From Streptomyces musisoli (lineage in GTDB: Bacteria > Actinomycetota > Actinomycetes > Streptomycetales > Streptomycetaceae): a DNA stretch of 64,000 nucleotides. The notes beneath the pieces are model-generated. The model saw only the letters and a program-made list of their open reading frames with translations, ran no database searches and was not told the origin of the DNA. Made by a program: the position numbers and the translations under genes. Positions within the stretch are counted from its first letter, which is position 1, and the number at the start of each line of letters is the position of its first letter. The stretch is from assembly GCF_016741855.1 (NCBI RefSeq), contig NZ_JAERRH010000017.1, positions 107,938 through 171,937 of the forward strand, given 5' to 3'. Below are positions 48,465-56,682 of this stretch, piece by piece.

Positions 48465-49322
48465 GTGACAGCACTCTTCGCCCTGCTCACCAGCTTCCTG
48501 TGGGGGCTGGCCGACTTCGGCGGCGGCTTGCTGACCCGACGTACCCCCGCGCTGACCGTGGTGGTCGTCTCCCAGTCGATCGCGGCGGCCGTACTGGGCG
48601 TGATCGTGGCCGCCACGGGCGGCTGGAGCGAGGCCGGGCCCCGGCTGTGGTTCGCGTTCGCGGCCGGCCTCGTCGGACCGGTGGCCCTGCTCTCCTTCTA
48701 CAAGGCCCTCGCGCTCGGCCCGATGGGCGTGGTCTCACCGCTCGCCACCCTCAGTGTCGCCGTGCCCGTCGGCGTCGGACTCGTCCTCGGTGAGCGGCCG
48801 GGACTGCTCCAGGTCGCGGGCATCGCTGTCGCCGTCACCGGGGTCGTCCTCGCCGGCGGGCCGCAACTGCGCGGCGCGGCCGTGCAACGGCGGGCGATCC
48901 TGCTCACGCTCGTCGCGGCGCTCGGCTTCGGCGCCGTGTTCGCGCTGATCACGGAGGCCTCGACCGATGTCGCCGGCCTGTTCCTCGCGCTGTTCGTGCA
49001 GCGGCTGACGAACGTCGCGGTGGGCGGGGCGGCGCTCGCCGTCTCGGTCCGGCGCGGCGGTGCCGCCGTACCGGACGGCGGCTTCCCCTGGTCCTCACTG
49101 CCCGCGCTGGCCTTCGTCGGCCTGGCCGACGTGGCCGCCAACGGCACCTACGCGATCGCCGCCCGCAGCGGTCCGGTCACCGTCGCGGCGGTGCTCGCCT
49201 CGCTGTATCCGGTGGTGACCGCGCTGGCCGCGCGCGGCTTCCTCAGCGAGCGGCTGCGCGCGATCCAGACGGCGGGAGCGGGGCTCGCCCTGCTGGGCAC
49301 GCTGCTGCTGGCGACCGGCTGA
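48465..49322 (+). CDS. EamA/DMT family transporter
   Basis: A 285-residue membrane protein with ten hydrophobic helices in two EamA halves (helices near TALFALLTSFLWGLADFGG and GVVLAGGPQLRGAAV... to LAFVGLADVAANGTYAIAARS). DMT proteins export amino acids, metabolites or drugs. GTG 48465 is chosen because translation then begins just before the first helix; ATG codons upstream lie in the operator region. It diverges from the XRE-cupin regulator, which probably controls it. A strong hairpin follows the stop codon. Confidence 0.88.
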   Translation: MTALFALLTSFLWGLADFGGGLLTRRTPALTVVVVSQSIAAAVLGVIVAATGGWSEAGPRLWFAFAAGLVGPVALLSFYKALALGPMGVVSPLATLSVAVPVGVGLVLGERPGLLQVAGIAVAVTGVVLAGGPQLRGAAVQRRAILLTLVAALGFGAVFALITEASTDVAGLFLALFVQRLTNVAVGGAALAVSVRRGGAAVPDGGFPWSSLPALAFVGLADVAANGTYAIAARSGPVTVAAVLASLYPVVTALAARGFLSERLRAIQTAGAGLALLGTLLLATG

Positions 49323-49357
49323 CCGCACGGCCGGGTGGGCGGCCTCGCCGAGGCCGG

Positions 49358-49382
49358 CCGGTCCCGGGGCCTCCGGGACCGG
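49358..49382. terminator. Bidirectional hairpin between EamA gene and acyltransferase gene
   Basis: CCGGTCCCGG (49358-49367) and CCGGGACCGG (49373-49382) form a perfect 10-bp stem with a 5-nt loop. It lies between two convergent genes (stops at 49322 and 49459) and probably ends both. Confidence 0.85.
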
Positions 49383-49458
49383 GGCGGCCGGGTGGACCCG
49401 GACGGGCCGGTGCCGCCGGGGGGATCCGGACGGGCCGGGGCGGCCGGGTGGGCTTGCG

Positions 49459-50223
49459 TCAGCCTTCGGGCTCCAGCGCGGCGAGCCGCGCCACCGTCTC
49501 CTCGTCCAGGTCCGCCAGCGCCCGCAGCTGCCCGGGCGTCATGCCGTCCGGGATCGGCACGGGAGCGGGGGTCCGCAGCGGTGGCTGCCAGCCCCCGTCG
49601 GGCGTCCAGCGCCGTACGACCCTGGCGGGCGCCCCCGCCACCACCGCGTGGTCGGGCACCGTGCCCCGGACCACCGCGCCGGCCGCCACGACCACGTTCC
49701 GGCCGATCCGCGCTCCCGGCAGGATCACCGCGCCGGTGCCGATCCAGCAGCCCGGGCCGATCTCGACGGGCTCCATCCGCGGCCACTGCTTGCCGATGGG
49801 CTGGTGCGGGTCGTCGTAGGAGTGGTTGGTGGAGGTGACGTAGACGTACGGCCCGAAGTAGCAGTCGCTGCCGATGGTCACCGTCGTGTCCGCGATGACG
49901 TGGCTGCCGCGGCCGAGCACCACGCCGTCACCTATGCACAGGATCGGGTCGGGACCGAGGTCGAGATCGGGCATCAGCCCCGCGGTGAGGGTGACCTGCT
50001 CGGCGATGATGCAGTAGGAGCCGAGCCGGATCCAGGGCTCGCCGAAGACCGTGCCGAGCGGGAAGGCGAGCCGGGTGGCCTCGCCGATCGAGCCGAAACG
50101 GAAGCGGCCGGGATGCTCGGCCGTCACCGAACCCGCGCGCTGCACCCACGACCAGCCCGTGTGCACGGCACGCTGCACCAGGTGGCGTCGCCAGGATGAG
50201 AACGTGTTCTTGCGCTTCGGCAC
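49459..50223 (-). CDS. Hexapeptide-repeat acyltransferase
   Basis: A 254-residue protein with a left-handed beta-helix of hexapeptide repeats (IADTTVTIGSDCYFGPYVYV, MEPVEIGPGCWIGTGAVILP, ARIGRNVVVAAGAVVRG) and the TSTNHSYDDPHQPIG segment typical of the LbH_MAT-like/CatB-type acyltransferases, with His likely catalytic. It probably transfers an acetyl or acyl group from CoA to a sugar or small molecule. GTG 50223 (MPKRKNTFSSW). Its C-terminal ~40 residues are an extra, acidic extension. It diverges from the gamma carbonic anhydrase gene across 108 bp. Confidence 0.88.
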   Translation of the reverse strand: MPKRKNTFSSWRRHLVQRAVHTGWSWVQRAGSVTAEHPGRFRFGSIGEATRLAFPLGTVFGEPWIRLGSYCIIAEQVTLTAGLMPDLDLGPDPILCIGDGVVLGRGSHVIADTTVTIGSDCYFGPYVYVTSTNHSYDDPHQPIGKQWPRMEPVEIGPGCWIGTGAVILPGARIGRNVVVAAGAVVRGTVPDHAVVAGAPARVVRRWTPDGGWQPPLRTPAPVPIPDGMTPGQLRALADLDEETVARLAALEPEG

Positions 50224-50331
50224 GGGGTCACGTTACTCATCGGTCGCCAGGAGGGAGAGAGCGGGCCGCTGTGATCTTTGCCCCACCCCGTGTCGTACGG
50301 TGCCGTGTACTGCCGACACGAGGAGACGGTG

Positions 50332-50859
50332 ATGACGCACAAGGCGCTGATCGTGGGTATCGGGGGCAAGGAGCCGCAGATCGACGCGGAGGCGTTCGTC
50401 GCGCCCACGGCGTCCGTGATCGGGGACGTCACGCTGCGCGCGGGGGCCAGTGTCTGGTACGGGGCCGTCCTGCGCGGTGACGTCGAGAAGATCACCGTGG
50501 GGGCTCAGGCCAATGTTCAGGACAACGTCACTCTGCACGCCGACCCCGGGTTCCCGGTCACCGTCGGCGAGCGGGTGTCCATCGGGCACAACGCGGTGGT
50601 GCACGGCGCGACCGTGGAGGACGACTGCCTCGTCGGGATGGGCGCGACCGTGCTCAACGGGGCGGTGATCGGGGCGGGCTCGCTGGTCGCGGCCCAGGCC
50701 CTCGTTCCGCAGGGGATGGTGGTGCCCCCGGGCTCGCTGGTGGCGGGGGTGCCGGCCAAGGTGAAGCGGCCCCTGACCGAGGAGGAGCGGGAGGGGGTCA
50801 CCCTCAACGGCACCCTGTACGCGGAGCTGGGCAAGGCGCACGGGGACGTGTACCGGTAG
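50332..50859 (+). CDS. Gamma-class carbonic anhydrase-like protein
   Basis: A 175-residue left-handed beta-helix protein of the gamma carbonic anhydrase/PaaY family (SVWYGAVLRGD, NVTLHAD, SIGHNAVVHG: three His as metal ligands, near residues 67, 84 and 89). Bacterial members are often active with Zn2+ or Fe2+ as carbonic anhydrases, or bind CoA thioesters. GAGGAGAC lies just upstream of ATG 50332. It is cytosolic. A degenerate repeat follows its stop. Confidence 0.9.
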   Translation: MTHKALIVGIGGKEPQIDAEAFVAPTASVIGDVTLRAGASVWYGAVLRGDVEKITVGAQANVQDNVTLHADPGFPVTVGERVSIGHNAVVHGATVEDDCLVGMGATVLNGAVIGAGSLVAAQALVPQGMVVPPGSLVAGVPAKVKRPLTEEEREGVTLNGTLYAELGKAHGDVYR

Positions 50860-50919
50860 GAGAACGGGCGGGATGCGTGGGCCGTCCAGGGCCGCCGGCT
50901 GAACGGGACCCTGCCCGAG

Positions 50920-51065
50920 TCCGCGCCCTGTGTGGAGCCACGCCCGGACCCGCGAGCTGCATGAGGTCCGCCTCCGGGCCCGCGAACTGCGTGCGGCCTC
51001 CCGGCTCCGCAGGCTGTGTGGGCCCCGTCCTGGCCCCTGGATTGCGTGGGGCCGTCCGGCCCCAC
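50920..51065. repeat. Degenerate ~33-bp repeat ending in a hairpin
   Basis: Four to five degenerate copies of a unit with TGxxTGxGxxxCC character (for example GCGAGCTGCATGAGG, GCGAACTGCGTGCGG, GCAGGCTGTGTGGGC, ATTGCGTGGGGCC) lie in the gap between the convergent gamma-CA and DedA genes. At the end, GTGGGGCCG (51046-51054) pairs with CGGCCCCAC (51057-51065), a 9-bp stem with a 2-nt loop that may be a terminator. No gene seen. Confidence 0.6.
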
Positions 51066-51121
51066 ACCCTGGCGCCGCGGAGCCGCAGGTCAGCGCGGCC
51101 CGTAGCCCTCGCAGGGACGCT

Positions 51122-51769
51122 TCAGTCCCCGGCGCCGACGGGTTCCGCCTCCGGCTCGGGCTGCTGCTGGGCCTTCTTCGCCTTGCGCTTGATGATCAGC
51201 ATCGAGGCCAGGCCGATCAGTACGGCCACCGCCAGGCCCAGGTACGAGAAGCGCTTCAGCCAGTCCTCGGCGACGGTGCCGACGTAGTAGATGACGGCCG
51301 TGGTGCCCCCGGCCCAGCAGATGCCGCCGAGGACGTTGGCGATCAGGAACTTCCAGTACGGCATGTGCAGGACGCCCGCGAGGGGGCCGGCGAAGATGCG
51401 CAGGAGGGCGACGAAGCGGCCGAAGAAGACCGCCCACATGCCCCACTTCTCGAAGGACCGCTCGGCCGTTGCCACATGGCCGGCGCTGAAGTGGCGTGGG
51501 AACTTGCCGCCGAGCCAGGCCAGCAGCGGGCGTCCGCCCTTGCGGCCGATGGCGTAGCCGATGGAGTCGCCGATCACCGCGCCGGCGGTCGCGCACGCGC
51601 CGAGGATGATCGGGTTGACGCCCGAGTGCTGGGAGGACATCAGCGCCGCGGAGATCAGGACGATCTCGCCCGGCAGCGGGATGCCCAGGCTCTCCAGACC
51701 GATCACCAGGCCCACCAGGGCGTAGACGGCGGCCGCAGGCACCGAGTCGAGCCAATCCTGGACGTGCAC
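51122..51769 (-). CDS. DedA family membrane protein
   Basis: A 215-residue DedA/SNARE-associated protein with about five hydrophobic helices. The GLESLGIPLPGEIVLISAAL motif with a central acidic residue is typical of the family, and EKWGMWAVFFGRFVALLRIFAGPLAGVLHMPYWKF is the second. DedA proteins are thought to be lipid scramblases/flippases for undecaprenyl phosphate or phosphatidylethanolamine, affecting envelope homeostasis. GTG 51769 follows GGAGG. The C-terminus is charged and probably cytoplasmic. No operon partner is adjacent. Confidence 0.9.
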   Translation of the reverse strand: MHVQDWLDSVPAAAVYALVGLVIGLESLGIPLPGEIVLISAALMSSQHSGVNPIILGACATAGAVIGDSIGYAIGRKGGRPLLAWLGGKFPRHFSAGHVATAERSFEKWGMWAVFFGRFVALLRIFAGPLAGVLHMPYWKFLIANVLGGICWAGGTTAVIYYVGTVAEDWLKRFSYLGLAVAVLIGLASMLIIKRKAKKAQQQPEPEAEPVGAGD

Positions 51770-52027
51770 CGCCGGTTCCTCCCCTGTCGCTGGTCCTGCT
51801 CCGGCATTCCGGGCCGCCGCATGTAAAGGGCGTCCCAAGGGAAGGCTACCTGGTCGGCGGTGAACGGCTGCCTGCTCGCGTCCGCCCGGCGGCACCGTCC
51901 CGCCCTCACCCCTTACGTTTCAGGACATCCCCGTGTCACGCGGGAGGGGAAGGCTCCCACGCGGTTTCGCCCGGTCCCGCTCCCCCAGGCCCCGCCGCGG
52001 GGCCCGCCGCGGAAGGACGACGTCCCC

Positions 52028-53275
52028 GTGTCCTCACTGTCCCCGTCCCGCTCGCCGTCTCCTCTCCCACGGCCCTGCCCGGAGCGGGCGGCCCCGTGCA
52101 CCGAGATCCCCGCGCCCTGTCCTGATCTGCCCGCCTCCCGTTCCGGGACCGTCACGCCCTGCCCGCAGCGGCCGGAGCCCCGCCCCGAACCCGCAGGCCC
52201 CACTCCGAAGCCGCCGACCCCCCGCCCCCAAACCGCCGCGCCCGGTCCTCGGCCGTCCTTCGCTGGTCCCGAGACCGGCGCCCCGCGTCCCGGGACCGCC
52301 GGTGGGTGGGGGGCTTCCGCTCCGGACCGCCCGGTGTCCCGCATGCCCGGTCGGCTCGTGCGGCTGGCCCTGTGCCTGGCCCCCGTGCTGTTCGCCGCCG
52401 GCTGGGCCGTGGCCAACCGGCCCGTCGTGTACGTGGGGGTCCGGCGGCTGATCGCGGCCGACCCAGGGTGGCTGCTCGCCGGAGCCGGCCTCACCTGCCT
52501 GACCTGGGTGACCGCCTCCTGCGTCCGGCAGGGCGCCCTGCCCGACCCGCTGCCGCCCGGCCTGCTGCTGGCCTCGCAGTTCGCCGCCGGTGCCGCCAAC
52601 CACGTGCTGCCCGGCGGCCTCGGCGCCCATGCCGTGACCCTGCGCTTTCTGCGCGGCCAGGGCGTGCCGCTGCACCGGGCGACCGCGTCGGTCGGGCTGT
52701 ACTCGCTGGCCAGGTCCTCGGCGAAGACGGTGGTGCTGCTGGTGTTCCTGGCGGCGTCGCCGGCCTGGCGGCGCCTGGGGGGCCTGGCACCGGACGGGCG
52801 GCTGCTGGTACCGCTCGGTGTCGTCGTGGGCGGGGCGCTCGCGGTGGCGGGGGTGCTGCTGACGGTCGTACGGCCATTGCGGCGTCCGGTGACCGGTCTG
52901 CTGCGCTCCGCGCTGGCCGACGCGCGCGCGGTGCACAGCCGGCCCTGCCGGGTGCTCGCCCTGTGGGGCGGGGCCGTCGCGATGCCGCTGGTGCAGGCGG
53001 GCACGCTGGCCTGCGTCGGGGCCTCGCTCGGGCTGGGGCTGCCGTGGGAGCAGGTGGTGCTCGCCTACCTGGCGGCGGGTACGGCGGTCGGGGCGGTGCC
53101 CGCGCCGGGCGGGTTCGCGGTCGACGCGGCGCTGGCGTGGACGCTGGTCGCCTTCGGCGCCTCGCCCGCGGCGGCGACCGCGACGGTGATCGGTCACCGG
53201 ATGCTGACCGACTGGGTGCCGCTGGTGCCGGGCGCGCTGGTGCTGTCGACGATGATCCGCGCCAGGGTGTTGTGA
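52028..53275 (+). CDS. LPG-synthase-like TM-domain membrane protein with Pro-rich N-terminus
   Basis: A 415-residue membrane protein. Residues ~1-105 are Pro/Arg-rich and disordered. Residues ~115-415 contain about eight helices and match the lysylphosphatidylglycerol-synthase TM region (LPG_synthase_TM): RLVRLALCLAPVLFAAGWAV, ASQFAAGAANHVLPGGLGAHAVTLRFL, ACVGASLGLGLPW, then the C-terminal VPAPGGFAVDAALAWTLVAFG. The family flips or handles charged or glycosylated lipids without the MprF synthase domain. GTG 52028 is my preferred start; ATG 52342 would remove the disordered part. It lies next to the PKS-glycosyltransferase operon, convergent with its last gene (40-bp gap), which raises the possibility of a role in exporting a glycolipid. 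Confidence 0.8.
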   Translation: MSSLSPSRSPSPLPRPCPERAAPCTEIPAPCPDLPASRSGTVTPCPQRPEPRPEPAGPTPKPPTPRPQTAAPGPRPSFAGPETGAPRPGTAGGWGASAPDRPVSRMPGRLVRLALCLAPVLFAAGWAVANRPVVYVGVRRLIAADPGWLLAGAGLTCLTWVTASCVRQGALPDPLPPGLLLASQFAAGAANHVLPGGLGAHAVTLRFLRGQGVPLHRATASVGLYSLARSSAKTVVLLVFLAASPAWRRLGGLAPDGRLLVPLGVVVGGALAVAGVLLTVVRPLRRPVTGLLRSALADARAVHSRPCRVLALWGGAVAMPLVQAGTLACVGASLGLGLPWEQVVLAYLAAGTAVGAVPAPGGFAVDAALAWTLVAFGASPAAATATVIGHRMLTDWVPLVPGALVLSTMIRARVL

Positions 53276-53314
53276 GCCGGAAGCCGCCTCCGCGGCCGCC
53301 ACGTGTCGTCGTGG

Positions 53315-54382
53315 TCAGTCCCGGCGGGCCACCAGGCGGTAGGCGTTGGTCAACCGCAGGCGGCGGGACAGGGGCCGTGCCGCGATCCGGTCCAGGAGTG
53401 CGGCGGTGAGGAGGACGGGGACGCCCGTCAGGAGCAGGGCGGTGCGCAGGGTGCGCCGGAGCGCGCCCTGCGGCTGCGCGAGCCAGGGCGCGTCCTCGCG
53501 CGGGGCGGTGTGGTCGAGCGCGAGCCAGGCGGCCGCGAGCAGGTCGACCGGATCGTGCGCCTCGGCGTGCTGTTCCGCGACCACCGTGAAACCCCGCTCG
53601 GTGAGCCGGCGGCGCAGGTTCGCGACCGGCATGAGGTGCAGGTGCTGCGGCTGGAGCCAGGGCAGCCACCAGCGGCCGAGGAGCCGGGCGTAGCGGCTCT
53701 CCGGGTCCGGCACCTCGATCAGGAGGTGCCCGCCGGGACGTACCGCCTCGTGGGCGGCACGCAGTTCACGGTCGGGATCGGTGCTGTGCTCCAGGTAGTG
53801 GAACATGCTCACCACGTCGTAGCGGGCGGCGAGTTCGGGGGCCAGGTCGGGGAAGGCCCCGCGGTAGGCGTGCGCCACGCGGCCCTCACGGGCGGCGAGT
53901 TCGACACCGTCGGTGAAGTCGAGTCCGTCGAAGGCCGTGCCGGGCAGGACACCGCGGGCGGCGGCGCAGAAGTGGCCGTGCCCGGTACCGACGTCGAGCC
54001 AGGTCTTCGGCGCGGGATCGTGGCGCAGCACCGCCTCGGCGCGGCCCCGGTACATCGCCCCGCGCCCGCCGAGGGCTTTGCTCATCCGCTGCTCACCGAG
54101 CCCGTCGTAGAAGTCGCGGTAGTAGAACTCCAGGCCCTCGGCGGTGAGTTGTGGGTTCTGGAAGACGTGGCCGCAGTCGGCGCAGGCGTCCAGGGTGAAG
54201 CGGCCGGGCTTGTGCTGGAGCAGGTCGGTGGTGCGCAGGCGGCGGGTGAGCCGGGCGGAGGAACACCAGGGGCAGGTGGTGCGCCGGGGCGCGAGGAAAC
54301 GGTCGGTGCCGCCGTTAAGGTCTTCCCGGTAGGCGGGGCGCAGGGCGGCGATGCGGGCTTTCTTCTCTCGGGCGTCGCTCAT
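53315..54382 (-). CDS. SAM-dependent methyltransferase with zinc-ribbon N-terminus
   Basis: A 355-residue protein. The N-terminal zinc-ribbon-like part (TCPWCSSARL, then ACADCGHVFQNP: two CxxC pairs) is followed by a class I methyltransferase fold with SAM loop WLDVGTGHGHFC and post-motif FHYLEHSTDPDREL. A C-terminal hydrophobic stretch (ALLLTGVPVLLTAALL) could attach it to the membrane. It probably methylates a sugar or polyketide carbon/oxygen. ATG 54382 overlaps the glycosyltransferase stop (ATGA). It is the last gene of the PKS operon, converging on the LPG-TM gene. Confidence 0.85.
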   Translation of the reverse strand: MSDAREKKARIAALRPAYREDLNGGTDRFLAPRRTTCPWCSSARLTRRLRTTDLLQHKPGRFTLDACADCGHVFQNPQLTAEGLEFYYRDFYDGLGEQRMSKALGGRGAMYRGRAEAVLRHDPAPKTWLDVGTGHGHFCAAARGVLPGTAFDGLDFTDGVELAAREGRVAHAYRGAFPDLAPELAARYDVVSMFHYLEHSTDPDRELRAAHEAVRPGGHLLIEVPDPESRYARLLGRWWLPWLQPQHLHLMPVANLRRRLTERGFTVVAEQHAEAHDPVDLLAAAWLALDHTAPREDAPWLAQPQGALRRTLRTALLLTGVPVLLTAALLDRIAARPLSRRLRLTNAYRLVARRD

Positions 54383-55560
54383 CGGCTCTCCCCTGCCATC
54401 CGTTCGAGGTGGGCCGCCGCGGCCTGGGCGCCGCCCGCCGCACGGAACGCGGCACGGATCCGGGCGGCGGCGGCCCGGTGGGCGGGGTCGTGCAGGACGG
54501 TGTCGAGGGCCTCGCCCAGCCGGGCCGCGGTGACCCGGCCGAACCTGACCCGGAGGCCGGCGCCGGAGTCCACGACCTGTCCCGCCACCACCGGCTGGTC
54601 GTCCCTGATCGGCGCGACGACGAGTGGGACGCCGTGCCACAGCGCCTCGCACACGGTGTTGTGACCCGCGTGGCAGACGACGGCGTCCGTCCGTTCCAGC
54701 AGGGGCAGTTGCGGCACGGACGGCAGGATCAGGACGTCCTTGTCGTCGGCCGCCGCGGGCAGGGTGCGGCCCGGGTCGGCGATGACCGCCTGGATCCGGT
54801 CGGCGCGGTCCCGCAGCGCGGCCAGGAACTCGGTGAGGAACCGGCCGCCGGTGTCGGCGTTGGCCGTGCCGAGGGTCACCAGGACCTTGGCCCGGCCGGG
54901 GTCCAGCCACTCCCAGGGGAAGCCCGGCCCGGCCGGGCGGCCGGCGAGCGAGGGTCCGACGTAGTGGATGTGCGACGCCAACGGCGCCTGGGGTCCGATG
55001 AGTTCGGGTGTGCTGAACACCAGCAGCAGATGCGGCGAGGAGCGCGGGTCGGCGGTGCCGGCCGGGTCGCCGACGCGGGCGCGCAGCTCGGTCAGGCGCT
55101 CCCGGAGCCACTCGGCGACCTTGGGCAGGCCGTCGTACGCGCCGCTGAACTCGGCGGACGTGGTCGCGGAGGTGGCCCACGGCAGCCCGAGTCGCTCGGC
55201 CACGAGGGCGCCCGCGAAGGCCTGCTGGTCGGCGACGACCACGTCGGGGCGGACCGCCGCGACGGCCTCGGCGACTCCCGGTGCCATCGCGTCGGCGAGC
55301 GGCAGCAGGTACCACTCCCACAGGAACCGCAGGGCTTCCGCGCCCCGCAGGTCCGGCGGCCGTACGGCGCCGGGGGCGCCCGGCACCGGGCCCGCACACG
55401 CGAACACCTCGGCGTCCGCGCCCGCGAGGCGCCGTACCAGGGCCGGGTCGGCGCAGGCCCAGGCCACGCGGTGCCCGTGCGCGGTCAGCCGGGCGGCGAC
55501 GCCGACGGCAGGGTTGATGTGCCCGGTCAGCGGCGGGACGACGAAGAGGAAGCCGCTCAC
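54379..55560 (-). CDS. UGT/MGT-type glycosyltransferase
   Basis: A 393-residue GT-B glycosyltransferase of the UDP-glycosyltransferase family (GT1-like). N-terminal VVPPLTGHINPAVGVAARL, middle VLVTLGTANADTGGRF, and the C-terminal nucleotide-sugar signature VCHAGHNTVCEALWHGVPLV...RDDQPVVA (with HAGHN where UGTs have HGGxGT). It likely transfers a sugar to the polyketide product of the neighbouring genes. GTG start at 55560 overlaps the hydrolase stop (GTGA), and its stop overlaps the methyltransferase start, so it is translated as part of a chain. Confidence 0.92.
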   Translation of the reverse strand: MSGFLFVVPPLTGHINPAVGVAARLTAHGHRVAWACADPALVRRLAGADAEVFACAGPVPGAPGAVRPPDLRGAEALRFLWEWYLLPLADAMAPGVAEAVAAVRPDVVVADQQAFAGALVAERLGLPWATSATTSAEFSGAYDGLPKVAEWLRERLTELRARVGDPAGTADPRSSPHLLLVFSTPELIGPQAPLASHIHYVGPSLAGRPAGPGFPWEWLDPGRAKVLVTLGTANADTGGRFLTEFLAALRDRADRIQAVIADPGRTLPAAADDKDVLILPSVPQLPLLERTDAVVCHAGHNTVCEALWHGVPLVVAPIRDDQPVVAGQVVDSGAGLRVRFGRVTAARLGEALDTVLHDPAHRAAAARIRAAFRAAGGAQAAAAHLERMAGESR

Positions 55561-56357
55561 CGGACGCCCGCCCCGGCGTGGACCAGGTCGAGGATGTGCC
55601 CGCCGACCGTACCGGGCGCCTCGACCAGGACCGAGTGCTCGTGGCCCGGCAGCACGACCGCCCGGAAGTCCGGCAGGAGCCGCCGGTGCGCCGGCACCAG
55701 GTCCACCATGTCCGAGTCGCCGCCGTACAGGCCGAGCACCGGGCAGCGTACGGCTCCGATCTGGGCCTCGGTGAGCACCCGGCTGGCGGGGATGTCCCGG
55801 CCGAGGGTGGTCTCCCGGACGAGCCGGGCCGCGCCCTTGGCGAGGCGGGCGGTGTTGCGGCCGTGGTGGGCGGTGACCCAGGCGAGGGCGTCCGCCTCGT
55901 TGTGCGCGAGTTCGGCCACCACCCGGCGCAGGATGCGGCCGAGTTTCGCGGCCCAGGCGGCCGTCGCCGGCTCCGACTCGATCAGGGTCAGGCCGGCCAC
56001 TCGGTCCGGGTGGCGGGCCGCGTACCCGAAGGCGATGGTGCCGCCGTAGGAGTTGCCGACGAGGTGCACGGGCCCGGTGACGTCCAGCCGGTCGAGGAGC
56101 GCCGCCAGGTCGTCGATGTTGTGGTCCAGGGTGTAGCCGTGCGGCGGGCGTTCGCTTCGGCCGTGGCCGCGCAGGTCGTACATGACGACGTCGAGTCCGG
56201 CCGCGGCGAGCCCGGGCGCGACGGTGAAGTAGTAGCTGGCCAGGCTGTCGGTGAGCAGTCCGTGCACCAGGACGACGGTGGGGTGCGGGCCGTGGCCGGG
56301 CGCGGGGCCGGTCCGCTGGACGTGCAGCCGGATGCCGCCGGCGTCGACGATGGCCAT
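55557..56357 (-). CDS. Alpha/beta hydrolase in the PKS operon
   Basis: A 266-residue alpha/beta hydrolase. Oxyanion loop VLVHGLLTDSL, nucleophile elbow VGNSYGGTI (Ser near residue 103), acid in GGDSDMVDL and His in GHEHSVLVE. Its location, directly after the ACP gene in the chain, suggests a thioesterase-like product-release or editing role for the PKS. ATG 56357 comes 4 bp after the ACP stop codon. No signal peptide. Confidence 0.88.
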   Translation of the reverse strand: MAIVDAGGIRLHVQRTGPAPGHGPHPTVVLVHGLLTDSLASYYFTVAPGLAAAGLDVVMYDLRGHGRSERPPHGYTLDHNIDDLAALLDRLDVTGPVHLVGNSYGGTIAFGYAARHPDRVAGLTLIESEPATAAWAAKLGRILRRVVAELAHNEADALAWVTAHHGRNTARLAKGAARLVRETTLGRDIPASRVLTEAQIGAVRCPVLGLYGGDSDMVDLVPAHRRLLPDFRAVVLPGHEHSVLVEAPGTVGGHILDLVHAGAGVR

Positions 56358-56361
56358 GGGC

Positions 56362-56682
56362 TCAGCCCGCCTGGGTGGTCTTCAGGCTCCACACCACGTA
56401 CTCCACGAGCCGGCCGACGGTGAGTTCGATGATCTCGTCGAACTCCATGCCGGCCAGGAACTCGGCGAGGTTGACCCGCCGTCCGTACCGTTCCTCCAGC
56501 AGGCCCGCCAGGGTGACGAGGTCGATGCTCTCCAGTTCCAGGTCGCGGTTGAAGCCGGTGGACATGCCGATCACCACGTCGTCGTCGCCGTACTCCGCCA
56601 GTACCGTGCGGAGCATGCCGGCGATGTCGGCGAGCACGGTGTCGGCGGTGGGCTGCGCCGGGGCCGGCTGGGTGGGGTTCAT
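56362..56682 (-). CDS. Acyl carrier protein (free-standing)
   Basis: A 106-residue carrier protein. The phosphopantetheine serine is in DLELESIDLVTLAGLLEE (LESIDL, a variant of the usual DSL motif), in a typical four-helix layout. It is longer than a normal ACP, with ~20 N-terminal residues rich in Pro and Ala and a C-terminal tail. It would be loaded by the PPTase domain of the PKS encoded upstream and carry the growing chain. ATG 56682 overlaps the PKS stop codon (ATGA). Confidence 0.9.
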   Translation of the reverse strand: MNPTQPAPAQPTADTVLADIAGMLRTVLAEYGDDDVVIGMSTGFNRDLELESIDLVTLAGLLEERYGRRVNLAEFLAGMEFDEIIELTVGRLVEYVVWSLKTTQAG

